A stretch of 64,000 bases of DNA from Candidatus Acidulodesulfobacterium ferriphilum (GTDB taxonomy: Bacteria; SZUA-79; Acidulodesulfobacterales; Acidulodesulfobacteraceae): assembly GCA_004195035.1 (NCBI GenBank), contig SGBD01000001.1, forward strand, positions 726,368-790,367, in the 5' to 3' direction. Below the pieces are notes generated by a model, which ran no database searches, had not been told where the DNA came from, and was given only the letters and a program-made list of their open reading frames with translations. The position numbers and the translations under genes are program-made. How positions within the stretch are numbered: the stretch's first letter is position 1; every line of letters starts with the position of its first letter. Positions 19,801 to 27,491 of this stretch are shown piece after piece.

Positions 19801-20021
19801 ATAAGCGAGGACTCTATGGGGTAGGTTACCTGAAGCTGGACTATGTTCGGCGGCTGTCCCGGCCACGCCGTTTTAATGATAACCTCTGAAGGCGCTATGT
19901 TAGGAAGGGCATTAAGCCTTATGTTGTGAATTGCGTAAACCCCGCCGAGCCCCAGAAATAACATAAAAACAAAAACCAAAAACTGATTATTTATGCAGTA
20001 ATCTATTATTTTATTTATCAT
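16866..20021 (-). CDS. cusA: Copper/silver RND efflux pump, inner-membrane transporter (CusA-type)
   Basis: A 1051-residue heavy-metal-efflux RND pump that expels Cu(I)/Ag(I) from the periplasm with CusB and CusC. It starts with the typical N-terminal helix MINKIIDYCINNQFLVF, and helix IV carries AIGAMTDSAIVMIEN with the proton-relay Asp and Glu. AIGAMxD resembles CusA rather than CzcA (AIGMVVDG). Methionines in FMPPLNEGTLLYMP and MTSAGLRTPIGIKIYG correspond to the CusA methionine region, supporting monovalent metal. A perfect 12-bp inverted repeat (19719-19757) sits in the coding sequence. It is last in the cusCBA order, 79 bp after cusB. Confidence 0.9.
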   Translation of the reverse strand: MINKIIDYCINNQFLVFVFMLFLGLGGVYAIHNIRLNALPNIAPSEVIIKTAWPGQPPNIVQLQVTYPIESSLISAPRVKEVRGNSMYGTSFVTVVFKRGTSLGWARAQILTYLSQAKKLLPPGVSPVLSPYANGVDWVYQYAIIDKAHNQSLADLYSYQEYFLRYALETVPGVAQVATYGGWNKEYQVTVNPKALQYYDLSLSRVINNIKSSNSDNGARIINSSSGVSHLIYVKGYLHDLKQIRNIVVGETAAHTPVLVKNIGTVQLVPASSRSISDLNGKGQMIGGVVIKDQGSDTLKVIAAVKNKLKELKNSLPKGAKIITTYDQSTLIHRSVSTLKTTLIMIVLIVIFVIMLFLFHLRSSLVIVIMIPFAILGAFFLMYMLHISANIMSLSGIALAIGAMTDSAIVMIENAHAHLEILERAPEKCPYGGMENREDAKKLCIVDSAKEMGKPLFYSLIIIAVGFLPIFFLTGEVGALFRPLAYTKTFSMIFAAVLSVIFVPILMVYLIKGRIMPLDKNPMNRFLVFLYSPVLKFVMKHKAVFLAMLFVVLASGYFAFVRLGSQFMPPLNEGTLLYMPSSTPGYSYTDAAQLLQIEDRLIKKFPEVKMVTGKAGRANTAFDPASLSMAETTIVLKRRKYWPAGMTASKLINKMNKALNIPGLENVWTMPIKNRIEMTSAGLRTPIGIKIYGSNVKTLQKLAEGVAGAASMVKGTLSAYAERVYNRPYIVIKPNADAMGFYGISLKNINEAIDSSAGGKTISTIYDGLARYPLSVRYPYAYRNNLKSLKNILVKTDGGFIPLKELASIKYELGPSFISSQGGTPDDTVDITLNTPNMVLWAKNAKKMINEYVKFPKGYTYNISGEYKSLKRANNKLMVIIPITIFIIFLLIYFNFKSVPLSLLALFSIPFALVGAFWYLYLIHITMSIAVWVGIIAAMGVSTEIGVVMISILELTFHNDYEAGADIEQIVIKGSILRLRPIVMTAMSIIIGLIPAMFAYGTGARMTKFIASPMVGGMITATILNLLLLPTLYLIWKKWEIGHKYYFRYRN

Positions 20022-20100
20022 ATATATTCCCCGGTATTTTAAATAACATCTTAATATTAATATTAAATTTTAAATTTATTACTCTTAAGCATCGCTTTTG

Positions 20101-21459
20101 TCACATTCCGGGCATACCGGTCATAGAAGAAGTCTTTTTTGGCCGGCCACTGTTGTTTGATATTGCCTGCGTTCCTGCCTTAAAAGAAGTCTTTTGCGAT
20201 AAATTTGAATTGTTTGACATTCCAGACATTCCGGGCATTCCCGCCATAGAACCGGTAGTCTGCGACAGATTGGAGTCGCTCGACATAAGAAAGGTTCCCG
20301 ATACGACGATTCTCTCGCCGTTTTTTAAGCCCGATATTACCGGATAATAATCGCCGTATCTTGTCCCTATAACGACATATTTCGGCATAAAATATCCCTT
20401 TCCTTTATAAACGAAAACCAGCGGTTTTGCCCCCGTAATAAGAACGGCAGATGTAGGAACCGCAATAATCTTTTCGCTTTTAATCATAATTTCGGCGTTT
20501 CCGTACATACCGGGTTTTATTTCGCCTTTTGAATTGTTAAAAACAAGCCTGACCTCGTTAACCCTTTTTTTGCCGGCAAGATAAGGGTAAATAAACGAAA
20601 CCCTGCCGTAAAATACCCGCCCGGGATAAGCGTTAAATCTCACCCTTACCGTTTCCCCCGTTTTTACGAAAGGCATATCCTTTTCATAGACCCATATGTT
20701 CATCCATACGCGGCTCAGTCCTGCCAGTTTATAAAGCGGCTGTCCCGCATTAAAATAACTTCCGGAAAAAATAGATTTTTTCAAGAAGACGCCGTTTACC
20801 GGCGAATAAACCGTCGTGTTCGTTAAGATAAGCATTCCCATTTTTAGCATGTTCAATTGGCTGTTTGTTACGCCGAACTGTTTGAGCCTGAAGACGGAGG
20901 AATTTAAAAAGGATTTAGCTTCATTTTTGCCGAAATTAAAACCGGATTTTTTTAATTTTATATAATTTTTATAAGCAAGTATGAAATCATTTTCGCTGTT
21001 GACCAACTCCGGACTGTAAACCGTAAAAAGGGGCTCTCCTTTATAAACGCTCATACCGGGTTTATTTATAAAGAGGTTTTTGACGTAACCGCCGTATTTC
21101 AATGTTACGGTTTTTTCTAAAGGAACGCCGTAAGCAACCTCGCCTATAGTTTTAATTTTTCTCGTCAATTTCATTAATTTTACTTTTCCGACTTTTATAC
21201 CGTAAAGCTGTCTTTGAATCGTGCTTACCATTACCCCGCCCTTAGCCATTTTCATCTTAGGTTTTGCGTTTACGCTTTTTCCGGCGGGAATCCTGTTATC
21301 CGTTCCGGTAAATATACCCGTATTTCTAAAAATTATAACGGTAATAATGCCGCCGAGAATAAAGGCGGATAAAAATACTAAGATGTTTTTAGCGTTATTT
21401 GAAACTTGACCGCTTCGCTCTCGGCCTTCGGCCTCGTGAAATTTTTTCAAAATTTTCAT
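20101..21459 (-). CDS. cusB: RND efflux periplasmic adaptor (CusB-type) with Met-rich tail
   Basis: Membrane fusion protein linking CusA to the outer-membrane channel, 452 residues. It has an N-terminal membrane anchor (residues about 25-45), a barrel-sandwich/lipoyl region (GYVKNLFINKPGMSVYKGEPLFTVYSPEL), an alpha-helical hairpin, and a beta-barrel (VWMNIWVYEKDMPFVKTGE). The last 50 residues consist of about three degenerate 20-residue units (NSNLSQ..., MAGMPGMSGM, MTGMPGM) rich in Met, suggesting extra Cu(I) binding. Residues 7-16 (FHEAEGRERS) are encoded by a dispersed repeat segment (21411-21440). Spacing to cusC is 34 bp. Confidence 0.88.
   Translation of the reverse strand: MKILKKFHEAEGRERSGQVSNNAKNILVFLSAFILGGIITVIIFRNTGIFTGTDNRIPAGKSVNAKPKMKMAKGGVMVSTIQRQLYGIKVGKVKLMKLTRKIKTIGEVAYGVPLEKTVTLKYGGYVKNLFINKPGMSVYKGEPLFTVYSPELVNSENDFILAYKNYIKLKKSGFNFGKNEAKSFLNSSVFRLKQFGVTNSQLNMLKMGMLILTNTTVYSPVNGVFLKKSIFSGSYFNAGQPLYKLAGLSRVWMNIWVYEKDMPFVKTGETVRVRFNAYPGRVFYGRVSFIYPYLAGKKRVNEVRLVFNNSKGEIKPGMYGNAEIMIKSEKIIAVPTSAVLITGAKPLVFVYKGKGYFMPKYVVIGTRYGDYYPVISGLKNGERIVVSGTFLMSSDSNLSQTTGSMAGMPGMSGMSNNSNLSQKTSFKAGTQAISNNSGRPKKTSSMTGMPGM
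21411..21440. repeat. Dispersed repeat segment inside the cusB coding region
   Basis: The minus-strand reading of this 30-bp segment (TTCACGAGGCCGAAGG...) matches 35849-35878 at 27 of 30 positions; the latter is part of an intergenic copy of the CATTCCCGC repeat family. It is in frame within the cytoplasmic N-terminus of CusB and encodes HEAEGRERS. Confidence 0.65.
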
Positions 21460-21493
21460 TCTAATAAACTCCTTAATTTTATTTCTTTGATTT

Positions 21494-22816
21494 TTATTGT
21501 ATTTTTCCCATAACCTGTTCGAGACGGGATTTGTCTATATAATATTTTGCATTATATGTATCTCTTTTAAACTCCGAATCGATTAACTTCCTGAAACTGT
21601 CTAAAAGCGGGAATGCGGACGACCTTTTTACTTCAAAAGATGCCGTTTCGGCTTTAAAAAGAAGTTTTGCTTCGGGAACATACAGGCTTTCGTATAATCT
21701 ATAATTATTTTTGTTTAAACGCATATCTTTTGCATATACTTTAATGTTTTTTATAATGCGCAGTTTTTCCCAGCTAATATCGTAAATAGACGCAAGCCTG
21801 TCCTTTTCGGCTTTATTTATCAAAGGTTTTTGATAGGAATTAAAATATACGGGCAGGGATAACCCGACCGAAGCCGATAAAATGGGAACCATCGAATATC
21901 TGTCCCCGTAACCGGCTTTAAGATAAAAATCGGGAAGATACGATTCCTTTGCATATGCGGTTTCATAATCCGATTTTTTGGCGAGATATTTTAGCGATTT
22001 TAATTCCGGATTAAATTTATATGCCGTTTTTATATCTTCTTTTTCGTTTAATTTATCTTTCGGGGACATGCCCGTTTTTGCCCCCTTTTTTTCCTCCGAT
22101 ATTTTCGGCAGTTCGGCGCGGCTGGATTTAATATACGAAACTTTTAACCCTGTGAGTTCGCCCAGTAAATAAATTAATTCAGCTTTGGCTTTATTAAGCG
22201 AAAACAATTCCGATTTCAACGATGCGTCTTCCAGCATAGTCCTGATATAAGCCGGAGCGGAAGCGCTTCCCGTGCCGTATTTTTGGGAAATATCTTTAAG
22301 GATTATATTTAAAAGCAGCCTGTTATATTTCACCACAATAATCTGTTTTTCTAACAAAGCAAGATTATAATAGGTTTCCTTGACCAAATAAGCGGTATTA
22401 ATTTTTAATGCTCTTGTTTTTGCTTTTGACGACATATAGGAATACTTATTTATTTGGCTTTTTGTTCCAAGTTTCGAAGGAAAGGGTATCTTCTGGCTTA
22501 TACTGAAGCCGATATAGCTCATCCCATTAACCCCGATTCCGGGATTATTAAACCCGTTTGCGTCGGTAAGCCCTATTCCTGCCACCGGTTCCGGAAGGGC
22601 TTTTGCAATAGCAATTTCTTCTTTGCGCCCTTCAGCCTTCAGAGCGGATGAAGTTATATCAGGATTTTTCAAGGCATTTTTTATAAGCATTTTTAAAGAC
22701 AATGCGTCTGCCGCATAAGACCTGCCGCCGTAAAAGATTAAACCTGTTAAAATGACAAAGAAAGAAAACAGGATTAAAACCTTTCGCTTTAACCAGCATA
22801 AATTAAATATATTCAT
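21494..22816 (-). CDS. cusC: Outer-membrane efflux channel (TolC/CusC family)
   Basis: Outer-membrane factor of the tripartite copper pump, 440 residues. The N-terminal signal segment is VLILFSFFVILTGLIFYGG, and the start of the mature domain, ADALSLKMLIKNALKNPDI, matches the first helix of TolC-like proteins. Two repeats of long helical hairpins follow (QIIVVKYNRLLLNIILKDISQKYGTG; LYVPEAKLLFKAETASFEVKRSSAFPLLD). No lipoprotein Cys is evident. It precedes cusB and cusA in the same direction. Family identity is clear; the exact name depends on the operon context. Confidence 0.87.
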   Translation of the reverse strand: MNIFNLCWLKRKVLILFSFFVILTGLIFYGGRSYAADALSLKMLIKNALKNPDITSSALKAEGRKEEIAIAKALPEPVAGIGLTDANGFNNPGIGVNGMSYIGFSISQKIPFPSKLGTKSQINKYSYMSSKAKTRALKINTAYLVKETYYNLALLEKQIIVVKYNRLLLNIILKDISQKYGTGSASAPAYIRTMLEDASLKSELFSLNKAKAELIYLLGELTGLKVSYIKSSRAELPKISEEKKGAKTGMSPKDKLNEKEDIKTAYKFNPELKSLKYLAKKSDYETAYAKESYLPDFYLKAGYGDRYSMVPILSASVGLSLPVYFNSYQKPLINKAEKDRLASIYDISWEKLRIIKNIKVYAKDMRLNKNNYRLYESLYVPEAKLLFKAETASFEVKRSSAFPLLDSFRKLIDSEFKRDTYNAKYYIDKSRLEQVMGKIQ

Positions 22817-22846
22817 ATTATTTATTCTCCATAATTAATATAAAAT

Positions 22847-22931
22847 CCTAATCCTGCAATACTGCACGAGAACTTCGCTTAATCCCCCGCCCCGCCTTGT
22901 TATGGCGATGCGTAAGGAGTGCGGGATTAGG
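22847..22931. repeat. 85-bp palindromic intergenic element
   Basis: Bounded by 11-bp inverted ends CCTAATCCTGC (22847-22857) and GCGGGATTAGG (22921-22931), matching at 10 of 11, with GC-rich interior CCCCCGCCCCGCC. The ends resemble the CCTTAATCCTG ends of the longer element at 45186-45348. It lies between the cytochrome gene and cusC in the copper operon. Confidence 0.6.
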
Positions 22932-22957
22932 GTAAAATTTTGAATAATCTCTTTTTA

Positions 22958-23521
22958 TTATTTTAAGGATTCGAGATACTTTGCCAGTATGCCGATATTC
23001 TTTGAGGACATATTTTTAAAAGAAGGCATAACAGCCCTGTATCTAACCCCGCTTAAAGTTACTACGCTGTTTCTCTTAAAATGCGCGGAGGGGTCGGCTA
23101 TCTGGGTCGCAATCCATGAAAAACTTCTTATAGAGCCGATATGCGATAGATTGGGCGCATCGTTGCCGCCGGCACCTAAGCCGTTTATCGTATGGCACAT
23201 AAAACAGCCTTCATAATGGAATAAAGCCGGTCCGGTTTTTACACCTTTATATTGGGGAAACATCCTGTGTCCCATATTATTTACCTCTTTTCCAGTCATG
23301 TTATTGCCCATGCCCATCATTCCGTTCATCATGCCGCCGTTACCGCCCATCATTCCGTTACCGCCCATGCCCATCATTCCCTTATTGCCGCTGGTGTTAG
23401 CCGCACCCTGAGCATAACTAAATTTCGCTAAATAAATCCCTGCAATAACCACTATAACTAACAGTACCGATAATATCGAAACAGTTACAAATTTCTTGTT
23501 ATGCAAATATTTTGTTTTCAT
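22958..23521 (-). CDS. Membrane-anchored Met-rich c-type cytochrome
   Basis: A 187-residue protein with one N-terminal membrane helix (residues 11-30) and a periplasmic part. Residues 46-76 form a Gly/Met/Asn repeat region (GNKGMMGMGGNGMMGGNGG), with 11 methionines in 27 residues (49-75), resembling Cu(I)-binding Met motifs. A monoheme cytochrome c domain follows with CFMCH (Cys106, Cys109, His110) and VMPSFKNMS as the likely Met heme ligand. It is first or second in the leftward copper operon, about 140 bp before cusC. A role in periplasmic copper redox chemistry or electron transfer is inferred from context only; no known Cus system uses such a subunit to my knowledge. Confidence 0.85.
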   Translation of the reverse strand: MKTKYLHNKKFVTVSILSVLLVIVVIAGIYLAKFSYAQGAANTSGNKGMMGMGGNGMMGGNGGMMNGMMGMGNNMTGKEVNNMGHRMFPQYKGVKTGPALFHYEGCFMCHTINGLGAGGNDAPNLSHIGSIRSFSWIATQIADPSAHFKRNSVVTLSGVRYRAVMPSFKNMSSKNIGILAKYLESLK

Positions 23522-23700
23522 AAAGAACTCCCTTCTTGTAATTTAATAATTTAATTATGTTAATTTTAATTTGCGAGCATCTTAAACATAAACATAGGAT
23601 GATAGCATAAGATACAATAATAGATAAAACTATAGCGGATCATATCTTAAGCTGACGAACTTATGTTCGATGCATTTGCGATAAAGATTGGCTGTTTAAT

Positions 23701-24141
23701 TTAACTAAATAAGGTAAGGCTGTTTTGAGGGGGATGGGGTATATCGGAAGAAAAATGTTTAATATAGGATTTTCCCGGGGATGAGATTGTTTTAACAAAA
23801 CTACCGTAATAAAATGATACGGGATAATAAGTGGTTGGTAAATTCTGACATTCTACGCAGGTTACGTAAGACTGCAAATTTAACTCATTGGAATTTGGCG
23901 AAACGGTTTTAAAAAAAGTAAGCGGAGATGCTTTTTGCACCCCTTGCACAAGTTTCCCCGCCGCCTGTCCCGCCTGCATCGTATTCATAGACATTCCCGC
24001 CTGCATCGGGGACATTATCATCGGAGCATTAAACATGGAGCTTATTTCGGGAGCTCCGATTAGAGAAAAAACCGCAATAGCGGCAAGAGGAAAAAATAGA
24101 AAAAACTTATATTTTTTATTCAAAAGTATTTGGATTTTCAT
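23701..24141 (-). CDS. Small exported Met-rich protein with a CxxC motif
   Basis: A 146-residue protein of no recognised family. An N-terminal hydrophobic segment (KFFLFFPLAAIAVFSLIGA) is a signal peptide or anchor. It is followed by a methionine cluster, MFNAPMIMSPMQAGMSMNTMQAG (residues 36-58, here spelled in parts: MIMSPMQAGM, SMNTMQAG), and later CVEC (Cys95, Cys98) with C-terminal His residues (KHFSSDIPHPPQ). The Met cluster and CxxC suggest a periplasmic copper-binding protein. It lies 179 bp upstream of the Met-rich cytochrome in the same direction, so it is probably a member of the copper locus. Confidence 0.65.
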   Translation of the reverse strand: MKIQILLNKKYKFFLFFPLAAIAVFSLIGAPEISSMFNAPMIMSPMQAGMSMNTMQAGQAAGKLVQGVQKASPLTFFKTVSPNSNELNLQSYVTCVECQNLPTTYYPVSFYYGSFVKTISSPGKSYIKHFSSDIPHPPQNSLTLFS

Positions 24142-24253
24142 ATTACATATATTATTATATATACATTACATTGGAAAGAATATCACCTGCCATAGGAAAT
24201 GTCAAGGATATTCTCGGCCTTTGGGCCTTTGTAAGACAACAATATATGTATGG

Positions 24254-24298
24254 TAGGCACGAGCATAATCCCGCCTAAGTATGCTCATACCTTCCTAC
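24254..24298. repeat. Inverted repeat upstream of proC
   Basis: GAGCATA (24261-24267) and TATGCTC (24280-24286) pair over 7 bp, extended by outer GTAGG/CCTAC arms. It lies in the divergent 250-bp gap (24142-24391) between the copper locus and proC. A TATAAT box follows at 24311-24316 and may be the -10 element for proC. It could be an operator for either side. Confidence 0.4.
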
Positions 24299-24391
24299 CC
24301 GATTTAATGGTATAATATACATAGTTATAAGGAAAGGCGGTTTTAAAATGCCGGTGCGTTTATAAATAACTTCCAAAGTTAAGGAGGGAAA

Positions 24392-25243
24392 ATGTCGTTA
24401 GAAAACAGGGTTATAGGTTTTATAGGTGCGGGCAATATGGCTTACGGGCTTATTAAGGGAATGGTTAGCGTAAAGCCCGGTGCGGAAATTTTGATTTACG
24501 ATACCGATGCCGAACGGGCAAATTTTGTCAGGGATACCTTGAGAGTAAATCCGCTGAATAGCATAGGAGAGGTTATCGAAAATTGCGACATAGTTTTTAT
24601 TGCCGTCAAACCTTATTCCGTGGAAAGCGTGCTCGAGGTTTCCGCTCAGGCCTTGAACGGTTTTAAAAATAGCAGAGATTTTCCAATGTTTATTTCGATG
24701 GCTGGCGGGGTTAAGGTTGACTTTATGGAAGAGGTTTTCAACCGGACGCTGAAAAATATTTTCCCGATAAAAATATTCAGAATTATGCCGAACATAAACT
24801 CCTTAGTGGGTAAGGGGGTGAGCGCGGTGTGTTACAATAATTATGTTTCGGATGAAGATATAAAAATAGCAACCGAAATATTGGAAACATCCTCGAAGGT
24901 TTTGGTTATCGAGGAGAAATATTTTGATGCGGTAACCGCTTTAAGCGGGAGCGGCCCCGCGTATGTATTTTTAATTGCCGAAGGGCTTATCGAGGCGGGG
25001 GTTAAACTTGGTCTTCCGAGAAATGCGGCAAAGACTTTGTCGCTTCAAACGCTTCTCGGTTCGGCTGTTCTGCTAAACGCTCCGGAATTTTCGAAATCTT
25101 CCACGAAAGACCTTAAAGATATGGTAACATCCCCGGGCGGCACGACGGCTTACGGACTTGCAAAGTTAGAAGAAGGAAGAATTAAATATGTTTTGGACTC
25201 GGCCGTAAATGCGGCGTATTTGAGGGCAAAGGGGCTGCTTTAA
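24392..25243 (+). CDS. proC: Pyrroline-5-carboxylate reductase
   Basis: NAD(P)H-dependent last step of proline synthesis. The 283 residues include the N-terminal dinucleotide motif GFIGAGNMAYGLIKG, VFIAVKPYSV, and the C-terminal signature ALSGSGPAYVFLIAEGLIEAGVKLGLPR plus TSPGGTTAYGL. A strong Shine-Dalgarno (AAGGAGGG) precedes ATG 24392. It is followed after 3 bp by yggS, a common pairing. Confidence 0.96.
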   Translation: MSLENRVIGFIGAGNMAYGLIKGMVSVKPGAEILIYDTDAERANFVRDTLRVNPLNSIGEVIENCDIVFIAVKPYSVESVLEVSAQALNGFKNSRDFPMFISMAGGVKVDFMEEVFNRTLKNIFPIKIFRIMPNINSLVGKGVSAVCYNNYVSDEDIKIATEILETSSKVLVIEEKYFDAVTALSGSGPAYVFLIAEGLIEAGVKLGLPRNAAKTLSLQTLLGSAVLLNAPEFSKSSTKDLKDMVTSPGGTTAYGLAKLEEGRIKYVLDSAVNAAYLRAKGLL

Positions 25244-25246
25244 AAA

Positions 25247-25963
25247 ATGCCGGAATCTTCTCTTGTAATAGCGGATAATATAAAAAATATAAATGTAAAA
25301 GTAAAAACCGCCGCCGTAAAAAGCGGCCGAGATTTCTCGGATATAACGATTTTGGCGGCGTCTAAAACGAGAAGCCCCGGGGAGATTCTGGAAGCGTTTA
25401 ACTGTGGCATAAAGGTTTTCGGGGAGAACTATGTTCAGGAGTTTTTGTCCAAGTTTGAGTTGCTTGCGGGCTATAAAGACCTTCGCTGGCATATCATAGG
25501 GCATCTTCAAAAAAATAAAGTTAAATATATAACCGGAAAGGTCGATTTAATTCATTCCATTGACAGCGTCCCGCTTGCGAAAGCCGTTGAAAACCGCGGG
25601 GTTTCCCAAAATATCGTTGCGGATATTTTAATCGAGGTAAACCTTGCCGGCGAAAAAACCAAAAACGGCGCGACAATAGATGAAACATATAATTTGGTCA
25701 AAGAAATAAATAAATTGCAGGGACTCCGGCTGAAAGGCCTTATGGCAATGCCCCCTTTGGAAAAAAATAATAGAAAATATTTTAAGTCTTTAAGAGAACT
25801 TCTTAAGGATATAAACGATAAAGGCATTTATAAAGAAAAACTTTCGACCCTTTCGATGGGAACATCGGGCGATTTCGAAGAGGCGATCGAGGAGGGCGCG
25901 ACTATAATAAGGCTTGGAACCGTAATATTCGGCAGTCGTCCCCCGAAAGTTAAATCAGCATAA
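25247..25963 (+). CDS. yggS: YggS family pyridoxal phosphate homeostasis protein
   Basis: Non-catalytic PLP-binding TIM-barrel protein that affects vitamin B6 and amino-acid balance. It carries ILAASKTRSPGEI with the PLP lysine, FGENYVQEF, WHIIGHLQKNKVKY, and the C-terminal LSMGTSGDFEEAIEEGATIIRLGTVIFG phosphate-binding signature. The 238 residues are normal for the family. It starts 3 bp after the proC stop, so translation is probably coupled. Confidence 0.95.
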   Translation: MPESSLVIADNIKNINVKVKTAAVKSGRDFSDITILAASKTRSPGEILEAFNCGIKVFGENYVQEFLSKFELLAGYKDLRWHIIGHLQKNKVKYITGKVDLIHSIDSVPLAKAVENRGVSQNIVADILIEVNLAGEKTKNGATIDETYNLVKEINKLQGLRLKGLMAMPPLEKNNRKYFKSLRELLKDINDKGIYKEKLSTLSMGTSGDFEEAIEEGATIIRLGTVIFGSRPPKVKSA

Positions 25964-25997
25964 TAACATAATAAATAAGATAATAAATTAACCTAAG

Positions 25998-26582
25998 GTG
26001 GAATATTATAAAAAACAGGTAATACTGGCATCGTCTTCGGAAAGAAGAATATTTCTGCTTAAACAATTAGGCGCGGGTTTTATTGTCGTAAATCACAGGC
26101 TTCAAGTGGAACCGCAGTTTGACGGAAGCGCGCCCCTCGGTCGTTTTGTTCAGGATCTTGCGTTAAAGAAGGCGGAAAGTTTGCAGGAATACTATCCCGA
26201 TAACTTTATAATAGGCTCCGATACCGTTATATGCCTGAACGGAACGGTTTACGGCAAACCCAAAGACTTTGACGATGCCTTTAATACGATAAAAGAACTT
26301 TCGGGCAAAACCCATGAGGTTTACACAGGTGTCAGCCTGATCAACAAGCTTAAAAATGTTTATAGAACCGCTTACGATAAAACCTTCGTTAAGGTAAAAC
26401 CGTTAAATAACGACGAGATAAAAAATTATCTGAATAAATATCCCCCGTTTGATAAGGCGGGAAGTTATGGAATTCAAGATGATAACGGGATTGTGGAGTC
26501 ATACGCAGGCTCTTTTGAAAATGTTTTAGGACTGCCCGTTCAAAAATTAATCCCGCTATTAAATGAATATCACTTGATATAG
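25998..26582 (+). CDS. maf: Maf family nucleoside triphosphate pyrophosphatase
   Basis: Hydrolyses non-canonical nucleoside triphosphates (house-cleaning; cell-division-linked family). Motifs: VILASSSERRIFLLKQLG at the N-terminus, IIGSDTVICLNG with the catalytic Asp, GKPKD, SGKTHEVYTGV and DKAGSYGIQDD. It is 194 residues long. The start appears to be GTG at 25998; the best Shine-Dalgarno-like sequence (AAGGTGG) overlaps this codon, which is unusual. It is the last gene of proC-yggS-maf, closed by the hairpin at 26603-26639. Confidence 0.92.
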   Translation: MEYYKKQVILASSSERRIFLLKQLGAGFIVVNHRLQVEPQFDGSAPLGRFVQDLALKKAESLQEYYPDNFIIGSDTVICLNGTVYGKPKDFDDAFNTIKELSGKTHEVYTGVSLINKLKNVYRTAYDKTFVKVKPLNNDEIKNYLNKYPPFDKAGSYGIQDDNGIVESYAGSFENVLGLPVQKLIPLLNEYHLI

Positions 26583-26602
26583 CAATTTCCGCGCAAATGC
26601 AA

Positions 26603-26639
26603 GTTTAGACCCCCCCTATAAAAAAAGGGGGGTCTAAAC
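26603..26639. terminator. Strong symmetric hairpin between convergent genes
   Basis: GTTTAGACCCCCC (26603-26615) and GGGGGGTCTAAAC (26627-26639) form a perfect 13-bp stem with an 11-base A-rich loop. It sits in the 75-bp gap between the maf stop and the convergent gene's stop, as expected for a bidirectional terminator. No T-run follows on either strand, so rho-independent activity is not assured. Confidence 0.6.
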
Positions 26640-26657
26640 AGCGGGTGTCAGGGAGCC

Positions 26658-27491
26658 TTATTTGTTCCCCCGCCTCAGTAGCTCCATTGCCTTTTTGAGG
26701 CTTATCTGCATCCTGTTAAATGATTTTGCAAGCGAGCCTATTTCATCATTTCTCGGATGGACAATCTCTTCGGTAAAATGCCCCTTCGATATTTCATCGG
26801 CAAGTTTCGACATTTTAGTTATCGGTTTTATTATTGCGCTTTTTATAATAAAATAAAGGAATAAGATAATGATAACAATAAAAATTACCGCAATAATCAC
26901 AGAATTTTTAATAAAAATGTTTTGAGCATTTTTAAGAGGCTTCAGAGAGTATATTAACTTTACGCCGCCTAAAATATCCCCCGACGAAGCTCTTGTATGG
27001 CACATTAAACAGTTTATTCCCCTCGAATTTGTTCTTGCCACGAAAGGGACTCCCACCATAAGTTCAAAGGGCTTGCCGTTTTTATAAATAATTTCGGTCG
27101 ATGTTTTATCCGAACTTAAGATTTTATTATCAAAGGAAGAGCTCGGTTCTTCTTCCTTAAGTCCTTTTCCAAATTCGGCGTTTACAATTCCTCCCCTTAT
27201 TACCTGAAAGTCTTTTATCCCCCTAATCTTTTTATAAATGGAAAAAAGCCCCTTTCTATCGGTTTTTTTCTTAATTGTCCCGTTCAGCATCATGGCGTTG
27301 AGACTTGAGAGGGCTGTTTTTGCAGTTACTACAGCGTCATGTTTAGTTAGAGAAACAGTAAGTTTGTTTTGGAGATTGTAAGAGTTGTAAACGATTAAAG
27401 CGATTGGAATAATGACGAGCAAGACAAGAGGAACGATAATTTTTGTCTTTACCCTTACATCCTGAAAAGATTTAAAAATGCCGTTGGGCAT
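26658..27491 (-). CDS. Membrane sensor with periplasmic heme c motif and HAMP domain, no output domain
   Basis: A 277-residue protein. Membrane helices lie at about 17-36 and 194-218, flanking a periplasmic region with a c-type heme motif CLMCH (Cys161, Cys164, His165), as in Tll0287-like/DUF3365 heme sensors. A HAMP domain follows (ITKMSKLADEISKGHFTEEI...RNDEIGSLAKSFNRMQ, residues 217-270), and the protein ends seven residues later, without a kinase, cyclase or methyl-accepting domain. It may act through a partner, or be a truncated chemoreceptor; no output module lies next door. The stop is clean, followed by the terminator-like hairpin. Confidence 0.85.
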   Translation of the reverse strand: MPNGIFKSFQDVRVKTKIIVPLVLLVIIPIALIVYNSYNLQNKLTVSLTKHDAVVTAKTALSSLNAMMLNGTIKKKTDRKGLFSIYKKIRGIKDFQVIRGGIVNAEFGKGLKEEEPSSSFDNKILSSDKTSTEIIYKNGKPFELMVGVPFVARTNSRGINCLMCHTRASSGDILGGVKLIYSLKPLKNAQNIFIKNSVIIAVIFIVIIILFLYFIIKSAIIKPITKMSKLADEISKGHFTEEIVHPRNDEIGSLAKSFNRMQISLKKAMELLRRGNK

